Made by a program: the position numbers and the translations under genes. This document shows, one piece after another, positions 1 to 7,964 of a stretch of 64,000 nt of DNA. Below the pieces are notes generated by a model. That model made no database searches. It was not told where the DNA came from and worked only from the letters and a program-made list of their open reading frames with translations. The number at the start of each line of letters is the position of its first letter. The first letter of the stretch is position 1. The DNA lies in the NCBI RefSeq assembly GCF_030700245.1, contig NZ_JAUYZI010000022.1, forward strand, positions 40,598-104,597, written 5' to 3'. This DNA is from Methylobacterium amylolyticum. Its GTDB lineage: Bacteria > Pseudomonadota > Alphaproteobacteria > Rhizobiales > Beijerinckiaceae.

Positions 1-1
1 C

Positions 2-322
2 GCCGCCGCCTACGGCGCCGAGATCGCGGTGGAGATCCAGGACGTGTTCTCGGTGCTGGAGAACGCCCCCGCGCAGGCGGCCGCCGCCGCCGAGGTCGCG
101 GCCGAGCTCGTCGGGCCCGGACAGGTCGATGCCGACGCCGTGCCGCGCATGGGCAGCGAGGACTTCGCCGACATGACCATGGTGGTCCCCGGCGCCTATG
201 TCTGGCTCGGGGCCGGGCCGGGCCCGGGCCTGCACAATGCCGGCTACAACTTCGACGACTCGATCATCCCGATCGGCAGCGCCTTCCTGGCGCGGATGGT
301 GGAGGCCCGCACCGCCGCCTGA
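2..322 (+). CDS. M20-family amidohydrolase (C-terminal fragment)
   Basis: This is the C-terminal end of a metal-dependent amidohydrolase/aminoacylase of peptidase family M20 (hippurate hydrolase-like), which hydrolyses N-acyl amino acids. The reading frame is already open at the window edge, so the start is missing. The segment GSEDFADM (about 50 residues in) is the conserved region after the dimerisation domain whose acidic residue binds the second metal. The final segment contains LHNAGYNFDD, the usual C-terminal His-containing motif. The frame stops with TGA at 320-322. The substrate cannot be told from this fragment. Confidence 0.8.
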   Translation, partial: AAAYGAEIAVEIQDVFSVLENAPAQAAAAAEVAAELVGPGQVDADAVPRMGSEDFADMTMVVPGAYVWLGAGPGPGLHNAGYNFDDSIIPIGSAFLARMVEARTAA

Positions 323-453
323 GGCGGGCGCCGCACGGCGAGGAACACGGGGCCCGGCTGTTTCCGCGGGGATGGCCGGGCCCCGCGCGCGGCTCGACAG
401 GGCCGGGCTTCGGTGCGAGGTTCGGCCCGGAGCGAACGTTGCGGGGGACGCCG

Positions 454-561
454 ATGTCGCCGGAATTGCGGGAATCGCGCGCGGCCCTGATCCTGCTCGC
501 GCTCTCGGTGGCCTCGGTGCTGATCTTCGGTGCCCTCACCCTGCTGACGCAGCTCGGCTGA
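454..561 (+). CDS. single-span membrane micro-protein, 35 aa
   Basis: This is a short frame with an ATG at 454 preceded by a purine-rich GGGGGA element 4-11 bases upstream. The peptide starts MSPELRESRAALILLALSV and is hydrophobic from about residue 11 to the end, giving one predicted membrane span with a charged N-terminus. It lies alone between the amidohydrolase and the PAS gene. I do not recognise a family. The start context and the span suggest it is real, but a frame this short could occur by chance. Confidence 0.4.
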   Translation: MSPELRESRAALILLALSVASVLIFGALTLLTQLG

Positions 562-722
562 ACCGCCCGGCCGCGCCGGAATGCGCGGTGCTCGGCCATC
601 CAAATTGCAACCTGCGCGGGTTGTGATGGGCTCGCCCGACAGATCGGAAGGCGGGTTTGAGCCCGAAAATGCCTGCCGGATCGGTAGAATGCACCCGAGA
701 AGTGCCGGGGCGACCGGTTGAG

Positions 723-737
723 TTAACCACTCATTAA
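723..737. promoter_or_regulatory. CtrA-type box upstream of PAS gene
   Basis: The sequence TTAACCACTCATTAA is a perfect TTAA-N7-TTAA match, the full recognition site of the cell-cycle regulator CtrA in alphaproteobacteria. It lies 63 bp before the chosen start of the PAS-domain gene, a typical promoter distance. AT-only tetramers at this spacing are rare in such GC-rich DNA. Confidence 0.6.
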
Positions 738-800
738 TTCCATTTTTGGTTGTATGTCTGCGAAAGGCGCGCAGGGGCGCACCGTTCTCGGAGATCGCCC

Positions 801-1427
801 ATGCACGTCGATGCGATCAAGCGACCGCGCAACCAGCCGGTCGACCTCACCGCGGCGCTGGACGCGTCCGGCGTGGTCGGTGCGTGGTCGTGGTCGTCGA
901 GCCCGGACCGCTGCATCCTCGACGCCGGGGCGGCGGCGGTGCTGGCGGGGGACCCGGGCCTCGCCGGGCGGCCGGTGTCCCTGGAGACCGCCAAGGCCCG
1001 CGTCCATCCCGACGACCGCCCCGCCCTGTTCCGGCATTTCCGCGCCCTGAGCGAGCACGGCGGCCTGCTCGTGGCCGAGTACCGCACCCTCTCGCCGACC
1101 GGCGAGATCCGCCGGATCCTCGACCGCGGCCGGGTCTCCCGCGGCGCCCGTCGGCGCGAGGGGCACGGCATCATCATCGACATCACCGAGGCCGCGCCGC
1201 GCGACGCGGCACCCGCCCGTACCCTGGCCCAGAACCTCGCCGATCCGGGCGACGCGCTGGCCGCCGCCGTCGATCACGCCCTCGAATGCCGCGATGCCCT
1301 GGAGCGGATCGAGGATTCGGAGCTGCGCCTGCTGATCGACATGCTACTGCTGCGGCTCGGCCAGAAGGCCGCCCGGCTCTCGGCGGGTGGGCTGACCCCC
1401 GGCCTCGGGGCGCGCCGCGACCATTGA
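801..1427 (+). CDS. PAS-domain protein
   Basis: This 208-residue protein has one PAS (PAS_3-like) sensor fold at about residues 18-125. Typical features are GAWSWSSSPDR near the start of the fold, VHPDDRPALFRHF in the middle and RGRVSRGARRREGHGIIIDITE at the end. No kinase, cyclase or DNA-binding domain follows, only a helical C-terminal tail (ALERIEDSELRLLIDMLLLRL). It may therefore be a stand-alone sensor or adaptor, as is common in Methylobacterium. I chose ATG 801 over an earlier TTG at 750 because it begins right before the PAS fold and follows a GGAG element. A CtrA-type box lies upstream. Confidence 0.7.
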   Translation: MHVDAIKRPRNQPVDLTAALDASGVVGAWSWSSSPDRCILDAGAAAVLAGDPGLAGRPVSLETAKARVHPDDRPALFRHFRALSEHGGLLVAEYRTLSPTGEIRRILDRGRVSRGARRREGHGIIIDITEAAPRDAAPARTLAQNLADPGDALAAAVDHALECRDALERIEDSELRLLIDMLLLRLGQKAARLSAGGLTPGLGARRDH

Positions 1428-1569
1428 CGGCGCGACCCGCCACACCGCACCCGTGGATGCCGGGCCACCGCGCCGGACCGGGATGACGCGTCGGGCGGCT
1501 TGCACGGCTCTTCGCCCCCGGAGGCCCGTTCCGAAGGCTCGGGTCCGTGCCGGGGTGGGCGCCGGGCTC

Positions 1570-1713
1570 CTACCAGGTTCTGATGTCCGACGACGGCGCG
1601 ACCCTGCGCGGTTCGGGCGCGTCGCTCATCCCGCCGGCGACGATGAGGGCCCAGGTCGAGGCGACGAGGGCGGTCAGCAATCCGGCCGCGAGGCTGAGCA
1701 CAATCGGAATCAT
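1570..1713 (-). CDS. single-span membrane micro-protein, 47 aa
   Basis: The frame begins MIPIVLSLAAGLLTALVAS and has one hydrophobic span at about residues 2-28, followed by a polar tail ending in SSDIRTW. The start is an internal ATG of a longer open frame; the upstream part of that frame reads as non-protein. The upstream ribosome-binding match is weak. The family is unknown. It is the second tiny membrane peptide flanking the PAS gene. Confidence 0.35.
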   Translation of the reverse strand: MIPIVLSLAAGLLTALVASTWALIVAGGMSDAPEPRRVAPSSDIRTW

Positions 1714-2257
1714 ACGCTTGCGATCTCGACGATGAACACGGCCGACACGTCGGATCTCGCGACACCGATGGGCTGGACGATCTGTTCGAGCCCCACGGGC
1801 CGAGCCGGTTGTAGACCGGAGATTGCGCTCCCGGCTTAACGTGAGATGGTATGACAGATTGCGCGCGTAGAATGTGTCTAAACAGCAACAGTTCGACCCG
1901 TAGACACTGGAGCTTCCTCGGCATCGACTCGGAGGGTCGCCGGTGACAGAGGTCACATCAATTTGTTTGCTGCATATTTTCGCACTTTCTCCGTCAATGG
2001 TCGAGAAATTAGAATAAAAAACGGATAAATCGACGTTTTTCTGATGAAAATACACCTGCCGTGCGGCGATCCGACAAGATCACGTACCGGCACGGCTCGG
2101 CTGCTCGGTTCTAACCGTTGGCGCGTGCCGCGGTAGTGGAGACGATGTCCATCACCGGCAATGGCGGCCCCGCGAGCCCGCGCCCCGGCGTCAGCGCCAC
2201 CTCGCGCCCGTGCCAACGCCCGCACAGACCGGCACCGGCGGCCGGGCGGGTGCCCGG
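1714..2257. other. gene-free stretch with an AT-rich island
   Basis: No convincing gene is seen here. Bases about 1950-2055 are strikingly AT-rich for this genome and contain a short inverted repeat, AAAAACG (2017-2023) against CGTTTTT (2034-2040), with a 10-base loop. The stretch lies upstream of the minus-strand micro-protein and downstream of the TadE-like gene. It could hold a promoter, a terminator or a remnant of foreign DNA; I cannot decide which. Confidence 0.5.
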
Positions 2258-2725
2258 TCACAAACCGCCCCGGCGGACGCTGACGGTGCTGCGCATCAGG
2301 TCGGGCACCAGCGGCAGCAGGCGGGAGAAGGCGTTGAGCCCGAGGGTCGTCGCGTCGAGCCGCACGGTGACGGTGTAGACGTCGGCGTCGGTGGGATCGG
2401 ACCCGACCTCGACGTCGACGCTGCCGGGGCGGAACATGGCGCCGGCGGTGAGGCTGCGGTTGACCGTGTTGCGGGCGAGGGTGGCTCGCTCCGTGTCGGT
2501 CACACCGGCGATCGAGGCCCGCGCGGCCTCCGCCGCGATCAGCCGCAGGTTGTGGGCCGCGCCGAGGCAGATGCCGAAGACGGTCACGCCCGCGAACAGC
2601 GCGAGCAGCAGCGGCATGATCAGCGCGAACTCGACCGCCGCCCCGCCGCGTCGGCACGACAGGATGCGTCGCGCGCGGTGCTTCGGCCGGGCGTGAGCGC
2701 AGCGGAGCCGTGAACGCCTTCCCAT
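2258..2725 (-). CDS. TadE-like pseudopilin / pilus assembly protein
   Basis: This 155-residue protein carries the TadE signature: an arginine-rich N-terminus, then RRGGAAVEFALIMPLLLALF, where a prepilin-type hydrophobic helix starts around residue 27. TadE/TadG proteins are minor pseudopilins of the Flp/Tad adhesion pilus. The rest is a small extracytoplasmic domain. I chose ATG 2725 because GGAGGA lies at good distance upstream; a frame extension to 2761 is possible. No other tad genes are nearby, so it is an orphan in this window. Confidence 0.7.
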   Translation of the reverse strand: MGRRSRLRCAHARPKHRARRILSCRRGGAAVEFALIMPLLLALFAGVTVFGICLGAAHNLRLIAAEAARASIAGVTDTERATLARNTVNRSLTAGAMFRPGSVDVEVGSDPTDADVYTVTVRLDATTLGLNAFSRLLPLVPDLMRSTVSVRRGGL

Positions 2726-2828
2726 CCGCTTCGTCCTCCGGACCGCACCACGCAGCGGCACAACCGAAGGTGGAGGACGAATCCTAATTTACGGTTGTGT
2801 TTCTGTCCCAGGTTGTATCCGGCGATCG

Positions 2829-3929
2829 TCAGATCTCGACGCCCGGCTGCGCCGTGCCGAAGCCGGCGGGATCGAAGGCGGCGCTCTTGATCACCGCCAG
2901 CACCGGCCGGCCGGGCTCCAGGGCGAGGTCGCGGACCGCCGCCGCGGTCAGCCGCGCGACGAGCGTCGCCCCGCCGCACTCGATCGTCACCATCACCCCC
3001 GCGTCGGACGGCGCCAGCGACCGGACCCGTCCCGGCAGGACGTTGCGGGCCGAGAGGCCCCGCGGCGCCTCGGTCGCCACCAGCACGTCGCGGGCGGGCA
3101 CCCGCACGCGGACCCGGGCCCCCGGCGGCCGGGCGAGTCCCGGCACCAGCAGCCCCCCGGCCGGGCCCGCGAGGCGGGTGAGCCCGGTCTCGGTGTCGGG
3201 CCCCTCCACGGTCATGTCGAGCAGGGCGCCGGCCTCCTCCCGCACCGGCACGAGGTCGGCCCGGCGCAGGATCTCCCCGGCCGGCCCCGCGGCGGCGACC
3301 CGGCCGGCGTCGAGGACCACGATTGTGGCGGCGAGCCGCGCCACCTCCGCCACCGCGTGGCTGACATAGACGATCGGCACCCCGGCCGCGTCGCGCAGGC
3401 GCTCGATGTAGGGGAGGATCTCGGCCTTGCGGGCCTCGTCGAGGGCGGCCAGCGGCTCGTCCATCAGCAGGAGCCGCGGCCGCGCCAGCAGCGCCCGGCC
3501 GATCGCCACCCGCTGCCGCTCGCCCCCCGACAGCCCGGCGGGCTGCCGGTCGAGGAGCGGGCCGATGCCCAGCATTTCCGTCACCGCGGCGAATTCGGCC
3601 AGATCCGGCCGGAGCCGGGCCATCCACCGGCCGTAGCCCAGGTTCTTCCGGACGCTGAGGTGCGGGAACAGGCGCGCGTCCTGGAACACCACGCCGATCC
3701 GGCGGCGGTGCGGCGGCAGGAAGACCCGCGCCGCCGTGTCGACGAGGACCGTGCCGCCGGCCGCGATCCGCCCCCGGTCGGGCCGGGCGAGGCCGGCGAT
3801 CAGGTCGATCAGGGTGGTCTTGCCGGAGCCCGATCGGCCGAACAGGGCGGTGAGCCCCGGCCCCGCGTCGAAGGCCGCCTCCAGCGCGAAGGCGCCGCGC
3901 CGCAGGGTCACGTCGACGGAGATAGTCAC
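2829..3929 (-). CDS. modC: molybdate ABC transporter ATP-binding protein
   Basis: This is the ATPase that powers molybdate import with ModA and ModB. The N-terminal ABC domain has a Walker A motif GRSGSGKT at about residues 31-38, the signature LSGGERQRV, Walker B LLLMDEP and the switch-region VSHAVAEV. A C-terminal TOBE/Mop-like region of about 130 residues is typical of ModC. The start is uncertain: GTG 3929 gives the family-typical VTISVDV N-terminus, while GTG 3956 would add nine residues. Oddly, modC is separated from modB by a glutathione S-transferase gene on the other strand. It must therefore be read through that gene or have its own promoter in the short gap. Confidence 0.9.
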   Translation of the reverse strand: MTISVDVTLRRGAFALEAAFDAGPGLTALFGRSGSGKTTLIDLIAGLARPDRGRIAAGGTVLVDTAARVFLPPHRRRIGVVFQDARLFPHLSVRKNLGYGRWMARLRPDLAEFAAVTEMLGIGPLLDRQPAGLSGGERQRVAIGRALLARPRLLLMDEPLAALDEARKAEILPYIERLRDAAGVPIVYVSHAVAEVARLAATIVVLDAGRVAAAGPAGEILRRADLVPVREEAGALLDMTVEGPDTETGLTRLAGPAGGLLVPGLARPPGARVRVRVPARDVLVATEAPRGLSARNVLPGRVRSLAPSDAGVMVTIECGGATLVARLTAAAVRDLALEPGRPVLAVIKSAAFDPAGFGTAQPGVEI

Positions 3930-4000
3930 TAGCGCCCCGTCGCGGAGCGTCGGCACGGCTCGGGCCCCTGCGCGTTGCCCACGGCCACGGAGACCCCGCG

Positions 4001-4657
4001 ATGATCGTCGTCCACCACCTGGAGAACAGCCGCTCGCAGCGCGTGCTCTGGCTCCTGGAGGAACTCGGCCTCGCCTACGAGGTCCGGCGCTACGCCCGCG
4101 ACCCGAAGACCCTGCGGGCGCCCAAGGCGCTCCAGGCGGTGCACCCCCTCGGCAAGGCGCCGGTGATCGCGGACGACGGCGCGGTCGTCGCCGAGACCGG
4201 GGCGATCGTCGAGCACCTGACGACCCGGGCCGGTGGCGCCCTGGTGCCGGCGGCGGGCACGCTCGAGCGCTCCCGCTACACGCATTGGCTGCACCATGCC
4301 GAGGGCTCGGCGATGCCGCCGCTCGTGCTCAAGCTGGTCTTCTCCCGCCTCGCCCCCGGCAGCCCGTGGCCCCTGCGCCCACTGGTGGCCGGCATCGCGC
4401 GAACCGTCCAGGACAGGTTCGTCGATCCCGAACTGACCCGGAACGCCGCCTACTGGGAGGCGGAACTCGCCGCCCGCCCGTGGTTCTGCGGCGCCGACTT
4501 CACCGCCGCCGACGTGATGATGAGCTTTCCCGTCGAGGCCTTCGCCGCCCGCGGCACCGGCGCGGGGCCGCGCCTGCGGGACTGGCTGGCGCGGATCCAC
4601 GCCCGTCCTGGCTACGGGCGGGCGCTCGCCCGGGGCGGTCCCTACGCCTACGCGTGA
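4001..4657 (+). CDS. glutathione S-transferase
   Basis: This 218-residue cytosolic GST has an N-terminal thioredoxin-like domain (residues 1 to about 80) with NSRSQRVLWLLEELGL, where the active-site Ser/Tyr region lies, and the cis-proline motif KAPVIADDG. An all-helical C-terminal domain follows, with FTAADVMMSFPVE, the conserved helix-capping motif. It belongs to the bacterial beta/theta-like group; the substrate is unknown. It is inserted on the opposite strand between modC and modB and ends 5 bp from the modB stop. It has no obvious role in molybdate transport. Confidence 0.88.
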   Translation: MIVVHHLENSRSQRVLWLLEELGLAYEVRRYARDPKTLRAPKALQAVHPLGKAPVIADDGAVVAETGAIVEHLTTRAGGALVPAAGTLERSRYTHWLHHAEGSAMPPLVLKLVFSRLAPGSPWPLRPLVAGIARTVQDRFVDPELTRNAAYWEAELAARPWFCGADFTAADVMMSFPVEAFAARGTGAGPRLRDWLARIHARPGYGRALARGGPYAYA

Positions 4658-4662
4658 GCGCA

Positions 4663-5355
4663 TCACCCCGCCTCCAGCCGCCGCCCGGCCCGGCTCGCCA
4701 GGAACTCCGAGACGAGCAGCGCCGTCACCGACAGGGCGACCGAGATCAGGGTGAGGCGTAGCGCCGGCCCCTCGCCGCCGGGGACCTGCGTCAGGGTGTA
4801 GATCGCCGAGGGCAGGGTCTGGGTCTCGCCGGGGATGTTCGAGACGAAGGTGATGGTGGCGCCGAACTCGCCCATCGCCTTGGCGAAGGCCAGCACCGCC
4901 CCGGCGATGCAGCCGGGCAGGCTGAGCGGCAGCGTCACGGTGAGGAAGGTCGCCAGCGGCCCGGCGCCGAGCGTGCCCGCCGCCTGCTCCAGCCGCCGGT
5001 CCACCGCCTCGATCGACAGGCGCATCGCCCGCACCATCAGCGGGAAGCCCATCACCGCGCAGGCGAGCGCCGCCCCGGTCCAGCGGAAGGCGAACACGAT
5101 CCCGAGCTCGGCGAGCGGGGCCCCCAGGAATCCGCGCCGGCCGAAGGCGATCAGCAGCAGGTAGCCGGTGACCACCGGCGGCAGGATCAGCGGCAGGTGC
5201 ACCAGCCCGTCGAGGAGCGCCCGGCCGGGGAAGCGGCGCCGCGCCAGCAGCCACGCCACCGCCAGCCCCGGCAGCAGGCTCGCGAGCGTCGCGACCGCCG
5301 CCACCCGCAGGCTCAGGGCGACGGCGGTCCACTCCTCCGGGGTGAGGCCGGACAA
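4663..5355 (-). CDS. modB: molybdate ABC transporter permease
   Basis: This is the membrane channel of the molybdate importer, 230 residues with about five or six hydrophobic spans. The cytoplasmic coupling motif EQAAGTLGAGPLATF, followed by TLPLSLPG, is the EAA loop that docks onto ModC. The segment FAKAMGEFGATI is highly typical of ModB. The start appears to be a TTG at 5355 (MSGLTPEEW), only 7 bp after the modA stop, so modA and modB are co-transcribed. Confidence 0.9.
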   Translation of the reverse strand: MSGLTPEEWTAVALSLRVAAVATLASLLPGLAVAWLLARRRFPGRALLDGLVHLPLILPPVVTGYLLLIAFGRRGFLGAPLAELGIVFAFRWTGAALACAVMGFPLMVRAMRLSIEAVDRRLEQAAGTLGAGPLATFLTVTLPLSLPGCIAGAVLAFAKAMGEFGATITFVSNIPGETQTLPSAIYTLTQVPGGEGPALRLTLISVALSVTALLVSEFLASRAGRRLEAG

Positions 5356-5362
5356 GGGGCCG

Positions 5363-6166
5363 CTACTGGCTCGCCCGCGGGCCGTCGATCACCGTGAAGC
5401 CCTGCCGCTCGAAGAACGGCTTCGCGGCGGGGCTGCGCAGGTAGCCGAGCAGCGCCGCGGCGTCGGGGTTCTTGCCCGCCTTCGTCTGCGCCGCCGGGTA
5501 GACGATCGGCGGGTGGCTGTCGGCGGGAAACGTCGCCACCACCCGCACGCTCGGATCGGCGGCGGCGTCGGTGGCGTAGACGATCCCGAGCGGCGCCTCG
5601 CCGCGGGCGACGAGCAGCAGGGCGGCGCGCACGTTCTCGGCCTGCGCCACCTGCCCCTTCACCGCATCCCAGCCGCCGAGCGCCTCCAGCGCCGCCTTGC
5701 CGTACTTGCCCGCCGGCACCGCGTCGGTGTTGGCCATGGCGATCTTGCCTCCGCCGAGCAGCTTGGCCAGCCTGCTGCCGAGGTCCGGTGCCAGCGCGAA
5801 TTGCGGGTCCGCGTTTCCCGTCCCGGCGGCGGGGGCGATCAGCACCAGGGCGTTGCGCAGGAAGTCGAAGCGGCTGCCGGGCTTCAGGCTCCCGCCTTTC
5901 TCGGCATAATCCATCCAGGCCTGGTCGGCGGAGATGAACACCTCGGCCGGCGCCCCCGCCTCGATCTGCTTGGCCAGCGCGTTCGAGCCCGCGTAGGAGA
6001 TCCGCGCGGTCTTGCCCGTCTCCTTCGTCCAGGAGGCCGTGGCGTCGTCCAGGGCGTTCTTCAGGCTCGCGGCCGCGAACACGAGCACCGGCTCGGCGGC
6101 CCGAGCCGGGGCGGCTGCCAGGACGGCCAGCGCCGCCGCCACCAGGATTCTCCGCGAGACGCGCAT
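5363..6166 (-). CDS. modA: molybdate-binding periplasmic protein
   Basis: This 267-residue periplasmic receptor delivers molybdate (or tungstate) to ModBC. It has a classic signal peptide (residues 1-23, MRVSRRILVAAALAVLAAAP and AxA cleavage). VLVFAAASLKNALDD begins the mature domain, whose small residues help cage the oxyanion. FISADQAWMDY and GIVYATDA are other family motifs. It is the first gene of the modAB unit. A palindrome resembling a ModE-type Mo-box lies 20-43 bp before the start, which suggests molybdate-responsive repression. Confidence 0.92.
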   Translation of the reverse strand: MRVSRRILVAAALAVLAAAPARAAEPVLVFAAASLKNALDDATASWTKETGKTARISYAGSNALAKQIEAGAPAEVFISADQAWMDYAEKGGSLKPGSRFDFLRNALVLIAPAAGTGNADPQFALAPDLGSRLAKLLGGGKIAMANTDAVPAGKYGKAALEALGGWDAVKGQVAQAENVRAALLLVARGEAPLGIVYATDAAADPSVRVVATFPADSHPPIVYPAAQTKAGKNPDAAALLGYLRSPAAKPFFERQGFTVIDGPRASQ

Positions 6167-6185
6167 CCGAACTCCCCCGCGGCCG

Positions 6186-6209
6186 CGTTATATCCGGCCG
6201 GCTACGACG
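6186..6209 (-). promoter_or_regulatory. Mo-box-like palindrome upstream of modA
   Basis: CGTTATATCCGG (6186-6197) faces CCGGCTACGACG (6198-6209); the reverse complement of the second half matches the first at 9 of 12 positions. The ATATAACG half-site on the minus strand resembles the half-site of alphaproteobacterial ModE-type molybdate regulators. The other half is degenerate. Its position just before modA supports an operator role, but this is inference. Confidence 0.4.
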
Positions 6210-6754
6210 CCGATCATAGGCGCAGGTCCCCGCCGGGCAAGGGGCACGGATCAGGCGCTCGGATCGGGGGCGCTTCGGCTACCGTTCGGGCGCGGGGGAC
6301 TTCTGGACGGTGCGCGCGGACTCGGCCCGGTGCAGGCGGCTCAGCAGCACCAGCAGGCGGCCCGGCAGCGGCCCGTCCGGCATCGCGCCGCCGAACGGAT
6401 GCTCCGGCCGGCGGCTCGCGACCTCATTGAGGACGACCGGACCGTGCCGACGGTGCGGCCGCTTGAACGTGGGGCCGCCGGGGGTGGAATGCCTGGACCG
6501 AGACACGCCTGTACGCACCTTGTGAAGAACGCGCTTCGCGGGCGAAGCACGCGGGAACGCCGAGCCCGACCCGCGGGTTCCGGCCATACTGGTTAACGCG
6601 CGGGCACGGTGCCGCATTCCTGCGCAATGCGAGGCGCGCGTCGCGGCCGTCCCGCGGGACGGACCCGCTCTCCCGCCAGCCCGCGGCGCGTTCGGTGCCC
6701 CGCCCCGCGGCGAACCGGCTTCCCCTTCGCCGGGCGGCACTCTAGAGCCGGACC
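6210..6754. other. gene-free stretch between modA and prmA
   Basis: No gene can be firmly supported. A 34-codon minus-strand frame at 6279-6383 (MPDGPLPGRLLVLLSRLHRA...) looks helical but has no good ribosome-binding site. A lone GTTAAC lies near 6592. The remainder is GC-rich spacer, presumably with the prmA promoter. Confidence 0.4.
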
Positions 6755-7672
6755 ATGCTCGAAGGCCTGCCGCCCCACCGCCCGACCCACATCCTGCGCC
6801 TGACCACCGACGAGGCCTCGGCGCGGGCGATGACCGACCTGCTCGGGGAGATGTTCGACCCCACCGAGACGGCGGTGGCCGCGTTCGAGGACGCGGACGG
6901 GCGCACGTGGCGGCTCGAGGCCTACTTCGCCGACGCGCCGGACGAAGCCTTCGTCCGCAACCTGATCCGCCCGGTGATCGGCGCGGAGGCCGACGCGGCC
7001 GAGTTCCGCACGATCGAGCAGCAGGACTGGGTCCGCGCCTCCCTCGAAGGGCTGAAGCCGGTGCGCGCCGGCCGCTTCGTGATCCACGGGTCCCACGACC
7101 GGGCGGCGGTGCGCGCGAACGACCTCGCCATCGAGATCGAGGCGGCGCTGGCCTTCGGCACCGGCCACCACGGTACGACGCTCGGCTGCCTGCGGGCGCT
7201 GGTCGGCGAGCTGAAGCGCGGCCGGCCCGCGAGGGTGCTCGATGTCGGCACCGGCACCGGCATTCTCGCCTTCGCCGCGGCGAAAGCCCTGCGCGCGCCG
7301 GTGATCGCGGGCGACCTCGACCGGGAGGCGGTGCGCACCGCCCGCGAGAACGCCCGTGCCAACGGGCTCGCACCGTATCTCAAGCTCTACGAGGGGCCGG
7401 GGGTGCGCCACGCGATGGCGGCCCGCCCGCGCCGGTTCGACCTCGTCTTCGCCAACATCCTCGCCAAGCCCCTGCGGCTGCTGGCACCCAGCCTGTCCGG
7501 CGTGGTCGCGGGCGGGGGCGTGCTGGTGCTGTCGGGGCTGATCGCCCGCGACGTGCCGGGGGTGCTGTCCGCCTACCGCCACCAGGGCTTCGCCCTCGTG
7601 CGGCGAGGGACGATCGAGGGCTGGGTCCACCTCGTCCTGCGCCGCGGGGGCGCGGCGGCGCGGCCGCGCTGA
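6755..7672 (+). CDS. prmA: ribosomal protein L11 methyltransferase
   Basis: This enzyme methylates lysines and the N-terminus of ribosomal protein L11 using S-adenosylmethionine. The 305-residue protein has the PrmA N-terminal L11-recognition domain, then a Rossmann methyltransferase domain. The GxGxG loop DVGTGTGIL sits at about residue 162 and the acidic ribose-binding GDLD follows. FANILAKPL (about 232-240) is the PrmA version of the catalytic motif IV. FGTGHHGTT before the Rossmann fold is diagnostic for the family. Length is normal. Confidence 0.92.
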   Translation: MLEGLPPHRPTHILRLTTDEASARAMTDLLGEMFDPTETAVAAFEDADGRTWRLEAYFADAPDEAFVRNLIRPVIGAEADAAEFRTIEQQDWVRASLEGLKPVRAGRFVIHGSHDRAAVRANDLAIEIEAALAFGTGHHGTTLGCLRALVGELKRGRPARVLDVGTGTGILAFAAAKALRAPVIAGDLDREAVRTARENARANGLAPYLKLYEGPGVRHAMAARPRRFDLVFANILAKPLRLLAPSLSGVVAGGGVLVLSGLIARDVPGVLSAYRHQGFALVRRGTIEGWVHLVLRRGGAAARPR

Positions 7673-7703
7673 AACCGGCGGGCGAATCCCGCATTCTCCC
7701 GCC

Positions 7704-7904
7704 ATGAGCGAGACGCGCGACGAGCCCCGGGCCGACCGGACCTCCACCGACCCGATCGCCGAGGGCGCCCGGGCCCGGGCACAGGGCCGCCCGAAGGATG
7801 CCTGCCCGTATCCGGCGGACTCGCCCGAGCGCGCCGCGTGGCTGGAGGCCTACGACGGCACCCCGGCCGGCCGGGCCCCCGACCTGCCGATGGAGGGCGG
7901 CTGA
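7704..7904 (+). CDS. Rmf/CrpP-fold small protein
   Basis: This 66-residue hydrophilic protein carries the motif EGARARAQGRPKDACPYP followed by SPERAAWLEAYDG. That is the arrangement of the ribosome modulation factor / CrpP-like fold (EG..A...G....CPY....R..W..GY). Rmf helps form inactive 100S ribosomes in stationary phase, but most alphaproteobacterial members are uncharacterised. The first 18 residues are likely disordered. It lies between prmA, a ribosomal-protein methylase, and an aminopeptidase in the same direction. Confidence 0.65.
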   Translation: MSETRDEPRADRTSTDPIAEGARARAQGRPKDACPYPADSPERAAWLEAYDGTPAGRAPDLPMEGG

Positions 7905-7964
7905 GGCGGGGCTGCATCGTCGCTGCGGTTGCCGCCGCCCGTCCCGCGACGATAGGCTCGGGCC

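Noticed and set aside
6279..6383. Possible 34-residue protein between modA and prmA
   Set aside because: There is no ribosome-binding site, the frame has no upstream stop to define it, and no family is recognised. It is noted only as part of the spacer.
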